The position numbers were made by a program, and so were the translations under genes. This document shows, one piece after another, positions 12,601 through 26,000 of a stretch of DNA of 64,000 bases. Source of the stretch: Acholoe squamosa (lineage: Eukaryota > Annelida > Polychaeta > Phyllodocida > Polynoidae); NCBI GenBank assembly GCA_949317995.1, contig OX439036.1:110401669-110465668 (forward strand). Reading direction: 5' to 3'. The number at the start of each line of letters is the position of its first letter. The first letter of the stretch is position 1. The notes under the pieces were generated by a model that did no database searches, was not told the origin of the DNA, and worked only from the letters and a program-made list of their open reading frames with translations.

Positions 12601-15600
12601 GTGCTTACCCTACAGTGAAGTAGCCCCAGGTGTCTAGTTTTACTGTAGTAGACGTGCTTACCCTACAGTGAAGTAGCCCCAGGTGTCTAGTTTTACAGTA
12701 GTAGACGTGCTTACCCTACAGTGAAGTAGCCCCAGGTGTCTAGTTTTACTGTAGTAGACGTGCTTACCCTACAGTGAAGTAGCCCCAGGTGTCTAGTTTT
12801 ACAGTAGTAGATGTGCTTACCCTACAGTGAAGTAGCCCCAGGTGTCTAGTTTTACAGTAGTAGACGTGCTTACCCTACAGTGAAGTAGCCCCAGGTGTCT
12901 AGTTTTACAGTAGTAGACGTGCTTACCCTACAGTGAAGTAGCCCCAGGTGTCTAGTTCGTCCACCCAGTTATACAGCACGCTGGCCGGTCCCACGATAAG
13001 GTACACCTTCTTAGGGCCCTCCTCCTCCTCGTCACTGCTACTACCGGACATCTGTAACATGAATGTAATCCAAACAGTACTGTCACTGTGACCATCACAT
13101 TGACCTGTTTGTATGAAAAATTGTCAGGCTCATTGGCGCAACATGACAATTGATGGGCATGAGGCATTAACGCATTACTGTATTCGTGATAAACCCACAT
13201 ACCCTAATATTGCACACACCCTCCTTTTGCCGATATTTCAAACTGGAATTAAAAAAAAAATTCCAATTTTCATTCTCAATTAAACTCTTAACTATTAGAC
13301 ATAAATTTTAGATATCTTTAAGTGCACTGTGCATTAATTATGTCGAATACAGTAATAGCCCCTAAGGTTAACTTAGCAAAAGGCATGATGCCTCCAGCAT
13401 GTTCACTTATCGTCATGATGCACCAATGCAGCACCATCGAGGCTGCATTGGTGCATCATGCCATTGGGAGTGTTTCAATGCCCGAGACGTGTCATAGGCA
13501 GCAATAATTAATAGAATCCAATTAAGAGGTAGAACAGGGTCCGTTTGATAAAATAACTGTATATTTCTGGTCAAATAATTTCTATTTATAACTTTGGATA
13601 CCTACTCTTCGGATGAACTTTGGCCGCTGCTTCATGACATCGTCTTTATTTCCAGTCTTCCCGAGGAGTGCCGATAAAAATGCAATGACCTGTGAATGGC
13701 CCCATACAAGGAGTAACAATTAAGTCATTCTGTCTTTGATGTGTTTGTTATAAATCTAGGCTCCAGCAAAGAGAAATGTTGGTCTTTAGATTTCACCCAA
13801 AGTATTTCAAGAATTTCAAATATCCTTTTGCAAAAAAAAGAAGCTTTTAGGTCAATAATTTTAAATCACTCTCTTCGTGAAAACCAGCTACAGCAAAATT
13901 GAGAAAAAAACACAAAAACCCTCTTGCACACACATGACATGATTGGCACCTTGTCCCTGGATAACAACCATTTCAAGAGACAAGCTGGTCCCCATCTTAT
14001 CAGTTCTAATAAGCGCATGTCACCAGAAACCAGCTCCAGTCCCACTTGTAGTCAACATACCTGTACAGTTTTACCGAGCCCCATGTCGTCCCCAAGTATA
14101 GCGCCTGCCCCCTGGTGGTGGTGTTTGTACAGGAAGCGCACCCCGTCCCGCTGGTAGTCCCACAGGTACTGGTTAATGGTGGCCGGCACGCTCACCACAC
14201 GCTCTGAACCCTCCGCAGACAGCCTCAGAGCCACCTTGGGGCTGTGTCCAGGGTGGTTAAATCTCGGCTTCTCCAGATCAGTATCGTCAAAACCTAGCGG
14301 GAGCACATTTCATATCAAAAAGTGAAATGAATCAGTGAAAAAGATTTCAATTTAAGAAGAGTAGGGTAATCCACTAAGTTCTACTCAAAGGTTTAACCCT
14401 TTAAGGGCCGCTAATTCATGAATGCATCATGCCCATTGGTCGCCATGATGCTCCAATGAAGTGCTGGCGAGCAGTCTCGCCAGCACTTCATTGGAGCATC
14501 ATGACAAACCTCCAGAAGTTTGTCTATCAACCCCGTAGGTTCGTCATGATGCAAGAATGCAGCCCTGGTGAGTTACTTGCTAGGGCTGCATTCAGGCATC
14601 ATGGCGACCAATGGGCATGATGCATGAATGCATCACCTGCCCTTACCTGAGTGAGTCATTCCTCCTTTTGTTGTGGTATTCTCATCTTCACTTTCGGAGT
14701 CGGTATATTGAAATCGCGGTGAAATAGCTCTCGGTGGTTCACTATCCTCAGGTTCCTTTTTGGAAGCACTATAATACATGAAAAAAGAAAGAACATTATT
14801 TACTTTTTCTAAGCTATTTGACTCACATACTTAAAGTAAACCCACGTATAAATTACTGTACTGACCCATGTAAGCGCCTGGTACCTATTGCTTTCAATAC
14901 TCAAGGCGCACCCAGACTTTGAGACAATCTTATGTGGGTAATCCTACCTACCTTTGCATATAAGGCTTACCCTGCCCATAAGACGCAACAGGCAACTTGA
15001 GAGAAAGCTATGAGACGCATAGATTTTGAGTACTTTACTACTGTTATAAAACCCTCACCTATAGATATGGTACACAAACTGGCCTAATACTATATGGGAG
15101 TGGTCATTTTTTATCATCAGTGATGGGGGGGGGGTTGGTGGGTTTGGGGGGGAGACAAAATTTTAGACCTCTTTTGGGCACGCACATACAGAATTTCTCC
15201 ACCCTTAGAAAAAACTTCCTCAGGTACACTATATGTGGGGTATTACGATATTACATGGGGTATTACGATATTACATGGGGTATTACGATATTACATGGGG
15301 TATTACGATATTACATGGGGTATTACGATATTACATGGGGTATTACGATATTACATGGGGTATTACGATATTACGTGGGGTATTACGATATTACGTGAGG
15401 TATTACGATATTACGTGGGGTATTCCGATATTACATGGGGTATTACGATATTACATGGGGTATTACGATATTACATGGGGTATTACGATATTACATGGGG
15501 TATTACGATATTACATGGGGTATTACGATATTACATGGGGTATTACGATATTATGTTGGGTATTACGATATTACATGGGGTATTACGATATTACATGGGG

Positions 15601-17057
15601 TATTACGATATTACATGGGGTATTACGATATTACATGGGGTATTACGATATTACGTGGGGTATTACGATATTACGTGGGGTATTACGATATTACGTGGGG
15701 TATTACGATATTACGTGGGGTATTACGATATTACATGGGGTATTACGATATTACGTGGGGTATTACGATATTAAGTGGGGTATTACGATATTACATGGGG
15801 TATTACGATATTACATGGGGTATTACGATATTACATGGGGTATTACGATATTACATGGGGTATTACGATATTACGTGGGGTATTACAATATTACGTGGGG
15901 TATTACGATATTACGTGGGGTATTACGATATTACTTGGGGTATTACGATATTACATGGGGTATTACGATATTACGTGGGGTATTACGATATTACGTGGGG
16001 TATTACGATATTACGTGAGGTATTACGATATTACGTGGGGTATTACGATATTACATGGGGTATTACGATATTACATGGGGTATTACGATATTACATGGGG
16101 TATTACGATATTACGTGGGGTATTACAATATTACGTGAGGTATTACGATATTACGTGGGGTATTACGATATTATGTTGGGTATTACGATATTACGTGAGG
16201 TATTACGATATTACGTGGGGTATTACGATATTATGTTGGGTATTACGATATTAGCCATGCATCATTATTATATATGAAGTACCATGGTAATTCATATACA
16301 ATGTACATCTTGGATATGCAAATTCCTCAATATACCTTTTACTTGGTGCCTTTGGCTTTTCATCCTCCCGTTTCACAGGTTGCTTCCTTTGAACAACAGG
16401 AGTTTTCTTAGGGGCAGCTTTTTGACGGGTAGATGGACTTGGTTCGTCGACGAGGCGTTTTGAGGTGGTCTTCCAGGATTGGCGCTGAGGAGGGGAATCG
16501 GGCCGTTCTAATTCTTCTTCCTTCTCCCACATCTCAAACTTTTTCCTTGAAAAAGAAAGTACAATCTTTTGTAAACTTGCAATACGTGTTCCTTGTAATT
16601 AGTACAGAAGTACAAATTCCTGTATTAAAGCAAGGAGATTTTACATACTAGTCTATGGAAACTCTGGACGCCAAAAAAATTGAGCATTAATTTGAAGGGA
16701 TTTTTTGTTAGAAATGCGATTCATAGGTGGAAACTCGGGGTCTGAATTTTGAATATCGAGCAGCAAATTGGTGCATCCTGGTGTTTTTTTGAGGATGGCT
16801 GGTACCAAATCTTTCTAAGACCACCATATAAGTGGTAAAAGGATATCACATTAGACTAGGCAAATTACAAGACTGACCCTGACAGGTCTTAGAAAAACTA
16901 ATGAATTTGCATGTATGTTTTACTAGACAGCTATGTGTATAAATGACTATACATGTACATGTATATGGCCTGCGATTGCCGAACATAACAAAGAGTGTGT
17001 GTGTGCATGTGTATGTCTGTGTGCGCATGCGTGTGTGTGTGTGTCTGTGTGCGTACA

Positions 17058-17090
<33 letters not shown>

Positions 17091-20000
17091 ATGTGTGTGT
17101 ATTGACAAAATGTATCATGCTTCATACCTAAGTCGCTCCTTTTCATCATCGCGCTTTGGACTAAACATAGAGTCATCATTTTCATCATCTAAAACAGAAA
17201 TACAAATGACAAATGAATCACAATCGAAGAGAAATAAAAGCATGATACTAGTAAGCAGCATCTGACCACTTTTTAAAATAAATGTATTAATACAAGGGGT
17301 CCATGGTTAGGAGATTATGTTAAGGATTCAATTAAAAATTTAGAATCTAAGATCTATGATCAAGAGGCCCGTGTTAAGGATGCAATTGAGAGGATTCAAT
17401 TTAGGATCTGTCATCTATGATCAAGATATTAGGGTTTCATATTTAAATTTGACGATCAATTCTGAGTTTAATATCAATTCTAAAAGCAGTTAAATTGCAG
17501 TGCGTTTCCCGGATTAGAAATTTATCCCATATTTTCGGCAAAGTAAACACAGCAAAGCTGTAATGCCGTGCATATTCATATCATGTTCTAAGAAGTATAG
17601 AATTGATTTACAACATTTTTAATATGATAGTAGATCAAAATTTTCAGAACAAATATTATCTTAATACGGAATCTAAAAGCCCTTCATATGTTGTGTGTTT
17701 TGCAATTTATTAATCTATAACATACTTTCAGGAAAGTAAACACAGCAATGCTGTAATGCCGTGCATATTCCTATGATGATCCAAGGAAAAAAGATCATTA
17801 TATATGAACTCTATGGCCTTTGGAATGGACCTATACTTAAATATATGCTCTGATTGTGGTGTTTCCTCGCTCTCCATGTAAAATCCTGCCCCATTGCTAT
17901 AGTATGGAGTAAACCTATGCCTGGATTAAAATATGCAAATAAGGAATGTGTGTGAGGGTTGGGAGTAGTGTGGTGGTGGTATTGGTGGTGGTGGTGTCAC
18001 AATGGTCACTAACATCCATCTGATAACTTTTGAAGATCAAAATTGACCATATATGGCCTGGATCCCTGTGATTTCTTAAACCAAGATGGCCGACACACAA
18101 GGAAAACAAAAGAATTAGGTAGTGGAGGTGTCCCAATGGTCACTAACATCCATCTGATAACTTTTGAAGATCAAAATTGACCATATATGGCCTGGATCCC
18201 TGTGATTCCTGAAACCAAGATGGCCGACACACAAGGAAAACAAAAGAATTAGGTAGTTGAGGTGTCCCAATGGTCACTAACATCTATCTGATAACTTTTG
18301 AAGATCAAAATTGACCACATATGACCTGGATCCCTGTGTTTCCTAAAACCAAGATGGCCGACACACATGGAAAACAATAAAATTGGGTAGTTGAGGTGTC
18401 CAAATGGTCACTAACCATAACTTTTGAAGATCAAAATTGACCATATATGACCTGGATCCCTGTGTTTCCTAAAACAAAGATGGCCGACACACATGGAAAA
18501 CAACAAAATTGGGTAGTTGAGGTCCCCCAATGGTCACTAACATCCATCTGATAACTTTTGAAGATCGAAGTTGACCATATACGGCACATAGCTATTGTAT
18601 TATTGACCAATGGGAGGCATCCCTGGCATATACTGCGGAGTCGGGGGCTGAAGGTGTTAGTCATAGTGCCGTCGGGGTCTAATGGCGGCCCCCAGCTGAT
18701 AATGGCTATGTGAGCTATATGGCCTGGATCCCTGTGTTTCCTAAAACAAAGATGGCCGACATATATGGAGAACAATAAAATTAGCTAGTTGAGGTGTCCC
18801 AATGGTCACTAACATCCATCTGATAACTTTTGAAGATTAAAATTGACCACATATGACCTGGATCCCTGTGTTTCCGAAAACCAAGATGGCCGACACACAT
18901 GGAAAACAATAAAATAGGCTAGTTGAGGTCTCCCAATGGTCACTAACATCCATCTGATAATTTTTGAAGATCAAAGTTGACCATATATGGCCTGGATCCC
19001 TGTGTTTTCTAAAACAAAGATGGCTGACACATATTGAAAAATAAAAAAGAATTAGGTAGTTGAGGTCTTTCAATGGTCACTAACATCCATCTCATAACTT
19101 TTGAAGATCAAAATTTACCATATATGACCTGGATCCCTGTGATTCCTGAAACCAAGATGGCCGACACACATGGAAAACAACAAAATTGGGTAGTTGAGGT
19201 CCCCCAATGGTCACTAACATCCATCTGATAATTTTTGAAGATCAAAGTTGACCATATATGGCCTGGATCCCTGTGTTTTCATATGGAGAACAATAAAATT
19301 AGCTAGTTGAGGTGTCCCAATGGTCACTAACATCCATCTGATAACTTTTGAAGATTAAAATTGACAATATATGAGCTGGATCCCTGTGTTTCCTAAAAAA
19401 AAGATGGCCGACACACATGGAAAACAATAAAATAGGCTAGTTTAGGTCTCCCAATGGTCACTAACATCCATCTGATAATCTTTGAAGATCAAAGTTGACC
19501 ATATATGGCCTGGATCCCTGTGTTTTCTAAAACAAAGATGGCCGACACATATGGAAAACAATAGAATTAGGTAGTTGAGGTCTTTCAATGGTCACTAATA
19601 TCCATCTCATAACTTTTGAAGATCAAAATTGACCATATATGAGCTGGATCCCTGTGTTTCCGAAAACCAAGATGGCCGACACACATGGAAAACAATAAAA
19701 TTAGGTACTTGAGGTGTCCCAATGGTCACTAACATCCATCTGATAACTTTTGAAGATCGAAATTGACCATATATGGCCTGGATCCCTGTGTTATCTAAAA
19801 CAAAAATGGCCGACATATGGAGAACAATAAAATTAGCTAGTTGAGGTGTCCCAATGGTCACTAACATCCATCTGATAACTTTTGAAGATTAAAATTGACA
19901 ATATATGAGCTGGATCCCTGTGTTTCCTAAAACAAAGATGGCCGACACACATGGAAAACAATAAAATAGGCTAGTTGAGGTCTCCCAATGGTCACTGACA

Positions 20001-23000
20001 TCCATCTGATAATTTTTGAAGATCAAAGTTGACCATATATGGCCTGGATACCTGTGTTTTCTAAAACAAAGATGGCCGAAACACATGGAAAACAACAAAA
20101 TTGGGTAGTTGAGGTCCCCCAATGGTCACTAACATCCATCTGATAACTTTTGAAGATTAAAATTGACCATTTATGGCCTGGATCCCTGTGTTTTCTAAAA
20201 CAAAGATGGCCGACACATATTGAAAAAAAAAAAGAATCAGGTAGTTGAGGTCTTTCAATGGTCACTAACATCCATCTCATAACTTTTGAAGATCAAAATT
20301 GACGATATATGACCTGGATCCCTGTGATTCCTGAAACCAAGATGGCCGACACATATTGAAAAAAATAAAAAGAATTAGGTAGTTGAGGTCTTTCAATGGT
20401 CACTAACTTCCATCTCATAACTTTTGAAGATCAAAATTGACCATATATGACCTGGATCCCTGTGATTCCTGAAACCAAGATGGCCGACACACATGGAAAA
20501 CAACAAAATTGGGTAGTTGAGGTTCCCAAACGGTCACTAACATCCATCTGATAACCTTTGAAGATCGAAATTGACCATATATGGCCTGGATCCCTGTGTT
20601 TCCTAAAACAAAGATGGCCGACATATATGGAGAACAATAGGAAGGCGAAGTCACGCGAGACGCGAGACGCCTGGGGTTATTCCATTTTCGCCCAGCGCTA
20701 TTTGCAATGTTGAGTGGATGGCGGTGCTGCGCACCATCAACAAAATAGCTATTTTCTCAGAAACTAAGGGGTGTAGGACCTTCATATTTTATCCACACTT
20801 CAAGTAGCAGTTATATATCATCTGGTTTAGGTGCTTTGGCGGCCAAGCATCTAGTTTCAATGTCGTTGATGAGGGTCCCTCTCCCCAATAGAACCAAAGT
20901 TATGAAGTGATGTCACCCTGCCTCACCCACAGTCCCACCATTCCACCATCCTCAGTCTCACCCACAGTCCCACCATTCCATATTGACAGTGGAATTAGTA
21001 CCCACCTACCGCGGCCCTGCCATTTCCTACTATCCAGGTACGGCCTATTACGGGTAGTATATTAATAGTGCTAGCCCCTATAAACTTGGCCTCAGGGCAT
21101 GTTTTTTTTTACAACAGGGGGTGGGGTGGTTAGGGAGTGATCATTTTTTAACAACAGGGGGGGGGGGGCTGGTGGGTTTGAGGGGGGTCAGAATTTTTTC
21201 AACCCCTTGACCAGGGGGGGTGAGAATTTTTTCAATACCTCTGATGGGGGGGTCAAAATAATTTCACCTGTTTTCAGTGTAAAAAACCCCGCGCATTACT
21301 ATAGGCTAAAAGGGGACGTTCGCGCCTGATTTTTGTCCCTTATGGGGGGGGTTGAAAAAAATTTTCTCGAGGGGGTCGAATTTTTTTTCGCGCGTCCGCG
21401 CACAAACCCACCAACCCCCTACCCTGTTGTTAAAAAATGATCACTCCCTTAGCTACTTTTGTATTTCTACTCTACTCCCGTTCCCCTCCCATACTAAGGA
21501 AGTGGTCATTTATTATCAACAGGGGGGGTGGTGGGTTTGAAGGGGGGGGGCGTAAAAAATTCTGACCGCTCTCGAGGGGGGGGCTAAATAAATTTTGACC
21601 CATCTTCAGGGGGGGGCTAAAAAATTTACCCTCTTTTTAGCAAAAAAGCCCGCGCGCTACTATAGATCAAAGAGGGGGCGCGAAAACTCTCCGCGCCTCT
21701 GGCGCGGGGCGATCGCGAAATTTTTTTATGGCCGTTGAGGGGGGGGCGTAAAAAATTTCCACGCATCCACGCGAAAACCCACCACCCCCCCTGTTGATAA
21801 ATAATGACCACTCCCTAAGTTGGGGATGGGGGGGTCCCTCTCCCCGAATTCACTCGATCCTCCCTGGCCCCAACCAATTTTAGGGAGTGATCATTATTTT
21901 TCATCAGGGGGGGTGGTAGGTTTGAGGGGGGCGTAAAAATCTCAGACCCCTCAGAGGGGAGGGGGGCTAAAACAGTTTTGACCCCTCCTGGGCTAGGGGG
22001 GGGATCTTTTTCAAAGAAACCTGCAAAAGTAAAAGGGCACATTCCCACACAATTTTCGGCCCTTCAAGGGGGGGGGCAAAAAAAATTTTAATTTAAATTT
22101 CCTTGCATGTGCCTAATCCTAGGTCTACACTAATGTACACGGGCAATTGCCTACTGCAGCTTGTCACTGCTGGCGACCTTTCTAATATGAGTTGGGCGGC
22201 GATCAACTAACTTCGGAACTAAGGGAGTGATCATTTTTTAACAGTGGGGGGGCAGTGGATTTGAGGAGGGGGGGCAGAATTTTTTCAATCCCTTAGATTA
22301 GAATAATTTCACCTGTTTTCGTTGGAAAACCCAGCACATTACTATTCCGAGGTAGCAGGTTGTCCCATGGGTGCGGCCATTGCTGGAGCTTGTTACCAGC
22401 GAGTTCTACTGATAAGACTCTCTCATTGGCTAATAAATAAACCTGTTAAGTCCGTATAGGTTAAAAAGGCACATTCCTGCGCGATTTTCATCCCTTATGG
22501 GGGGGTAAAAAAAAATTTCCATCCTTGAGAGGGGGTTCGATTTTTTTTTTCCACACGTCCGTGTGCAAACCCATAAGCCCCCCCTCCCCATGTGTTGTTA
22601 AAAAATGATCACTCCCTAACTGCAGTAGAACATGTTGACCAAATTTAAACCCTTGGCCCTCTCCGAAAGGGCCTAGGGTAGGCCTACCTTTTAAATAGGC
22701 CTAGAAATAAGTCAATAGAGTAAAAAATATGGTTTACCAGGTTAGGCGGGGAGGGTTTGGTGGATGTATGGGTTAGGTGGAAGGGTCAGATATATATGTA
22801 ACGGTTTGTTCGGTGTATCGATTTGGATGGCTCTTAGGCTCGCTTAGTAACTATAAGCAACACACAACACGAGAGTTTCAGGTTGGGCAAAGCCCTTAAC
22901 ATTCCATCTGCTCGGATGGCCTTTATTGACTCCTATGTCTGGGTTGGGCTAAGACTGTTTGGACCATGTTCGGGTTAGGCATAGACTGGTGGAGTTTACC

Positions 23001-26000
23001 CAATTTGCTCTGTCCCCTTTTCTGGTGCCCATCCCCGCCTAACCTGGTAAACCATATTTTTTACTCTATTGACTTATTTCTAGGCCTATTTAAAAGGTAG
23101 GCCTACCCTAGGCCCTTTCGGAGAGGGCCAAGGGTTTAAATTTGGTCAACATGTTCTACTGCAGTTAGGGAGTGATCATTTTTTAACAACACGTGGGGAG
23201 AGGGGGCTTATGGGTTTGCACACGGACGTGTGGAAAAAAAATCGACCCTTATCAGTAGAACTTGCTGGTAACAAGCTCCAGCAATGGCCGCGCCCATGGG
23301 ACAACCTGCTACCTCGGAATACTAATGTGCTGGTTTTTCCAACGAAAACAGGTGAAATTATTTTGACCCCCCCATCTGAGGGATTGAAAAAATTCTGCCC
23401 CCCCCTCAAACCCACTGCCCCCCCCCACCGTTAAAAAATGATCACTCCCTTAGTTCCGGAGTTAGTTGATCGCCGCCCAACTCATATTTAATAGAAAGGT
23501 TGCCAGAAGTGACAAGCTGCAGTAGGCAATTTTGCCTGTGTACATTAGTGTAGACCTAGGATTAGGCACACGCAAGGAAATTTAAATTTAAATTTTTTTG
23601 CCCCCTATTGAAGGGCCGAAAATTGTGTGGGAATGTGCCCTTTTACTTTTGCAGGTTTCTTTGAAAAAGATCCCCCCCCCTAGCCCAGGAGGGGTCAAAA
23701 CTGTTTTAGCCCCCCTCCCCTCTGAGGGGTCTGAAATTTTTACGCCCCCCCTCAAACCTACCACCCCCCCTGATGAAAAATAATGATCACTCCCTAAAAT
23801 TGGTTGGGGCCAGGGAGGATCGAGTGAATTCGGGGAGAGGGACCCCCCCATCCCCAACTTAGGGAGTGGTCATTATTTATCAACAGGGGGGGTGGTGGGT
23901 TTTCGCGTGGATGCGTGGAAATTTTTTACGCCCCCCCTCGACGGCCGTAAAAAAATTTTGCGATCGCCCCGCGCCAGAGGCGCGGATAGTTTTCGCGCCC
24001 CCTCTTTGATCTATAGTAGCGCACGGGCTTTTTTGCTAAAAAGAGGGTTAATTTTTTAGCCCCCCCCTGAAGATGGGTCAAAATTTATTTAGCCCCCCCC
24101 TCGAGAGGGGTCAGAAATTTTTACGCCCCCCCCTTCAAACCCACCACCCCCCCTGTTGATAATAAATGACCACTTCCTTAGTATGGGAGGGGAACGGGAG
24201 TAGAGTAGAAATACAAAAGTAGCTAAGGGAGTGATCATTTTTTAACAACAGGGGGGGGGCTGGTGGGTTTGCGCGCGGACGCGCGAAAAAAAATTCGACG
24301 CATTTCCACGCATCCGCGCGAAAACCCACCACCCCCCCTGAGGGTAAAATTTTTTCAACCCCCACCATAAGGGACAAAAATCACACGCGAACGTCCCCTT
24401 TTAGCCTATAGTAATGCGCGGGGTTTTTTACACTGAAAACAGGTGAAATTATTTTGACCCCCCCCATCAGAGGTATTGAAAAAATTCTCACCCCCCCTGG
24501 TCAAGGGGTTGAAAAAATTCTGACCCACCTCAAACCCACCAGCCCCCCCCCCCTCCTGTTGTTAAAAAATGATCACTCCCTAACCACCCCACCCCCTGTT
24601 GTAAAAAAAAACATGCCCTGAGGCCAAGTTTATAGGGGCTAGCACTATTACTATACTACCCGTAATAGGCCGTACCTGGATAGTAGGAAATGGCAGGGCC
24701 GCGGTAGGTGGGTACTAATTCCACTGTCAATATGGAATGGTGGGACTGTGGGTGAGACAGGGTGAGACTGAGGGTGGTGGAATGGTGGCCCTGTGGGTGA
24801 GGCAGGGTGACATCACTTCATAACTTTGGTTCTATTGGCATAGTATTGGGAATAGATTGTAAAATTGTGTTATTCTGAGTGACAACAAAGCCCCTGATTC
24901 ACTCAGCGCTGACGGACGCCACTGAGCGATAATGGAATAACCCCAGCGCACCGATCCTTCGCAAGTCACGTGACGTGACTTCGCCGCCCTATAAAATTAG
25001 CTAGTTGAGGTGTCCCAATGGTCACTAACATCCATCTGATAACTTTTGAAGATTAAAATTGACAATATATGAGCTGGATCCCTGTGTTTCCTAAAACAAA
25101 GATGGCCGACACACATGGAAAACAATATAATAGGCTAGTTTAGGTCTCCCAATGGTCACTAACATCCATCTGATAATTTTTGAAGATCAAAGTTGACCAT
25201 ATATGGCCTGGATCCCTGTGTTTTCTAAAACAAAGATGGCCGACACATATTGAAAAAAATAGAATTAGGTAGTTCAGGTCTTTCAATGGTCACTAACATC
25301 CATCTGATAACTTTTGAAGATCAAAATTGACCATATATGACCTGGATCCCTGTGATTCCTGAAACCAAGATGGCCGACACACATGGAAAACAACAAAATT
25401 GGGTAGTTGAGGTCCCCCAATGGTCACTAACATCCATCTGATAACTTTTGAAGATCGAAATTGACCATATATGGCCTGGATCCCTGTGTTTCCTAAAACA
25501 AAGATGGCCGACACACATGGAAAACAATAAAATAGGCTAGTTGAGGTCTCCCAATAGTCACTAACACCCATCTGATAATTTTTGAAGATCAAAATTGACC
25601 ATGTATGGCCTGGATCCCTGTGTATCCTAAAACAAAGATGGCCGACACATATGGAAAACAATAGAATTAGGTAGTTGAGGTCTTTCAATGGTCACTAATA
25701 TCCATCTGATAACATTTTAAGATCAAAATTGACCACAAATGACCTGGATCCCTGTGTTTCCTAAAACCAAGATGGCTGACACACATGGCAAACAATAAAA
25801 TTGGGTAGTTGAGGTGTCCCAATGGTCACTAACATCCATCTGATAACTTTTTAAGATCAAAATTGACCATATATGGCCTGGATCCCTGTGTTTCCGAAAA
25901 CCAAGATGGCCGACACACATGGAAAACGGTCCCAAGACTCCAAATAATCCAATGCCACGCCACTTAAAACTCCTAAAAAAGTGCATCATACTTATGTGTA

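Noticed and set aside
12213..12957. CRISPR-like array
   Set aside because: Units are head-to-tail without unique spacers, contain an exon end, and the window is eukaryotic. The same applies to the other arrays (1986, 6408, 55025, 59090, 59668).
15233..16277. Long open frames (up to 280 codons) with [13 protein letters not shown] repeats
   Set aside because: They are the stop-free translation of the 20-bp minisatellite; no start context, no conserved domain, and the array lies in an intron.
17915..25989. Recurrent antisense frames with MDVSDHW and GIQVIYGQF words
   Set aside because: They repeat with the 134-bp satellite unit in shifting frames and have no homology I recognise.
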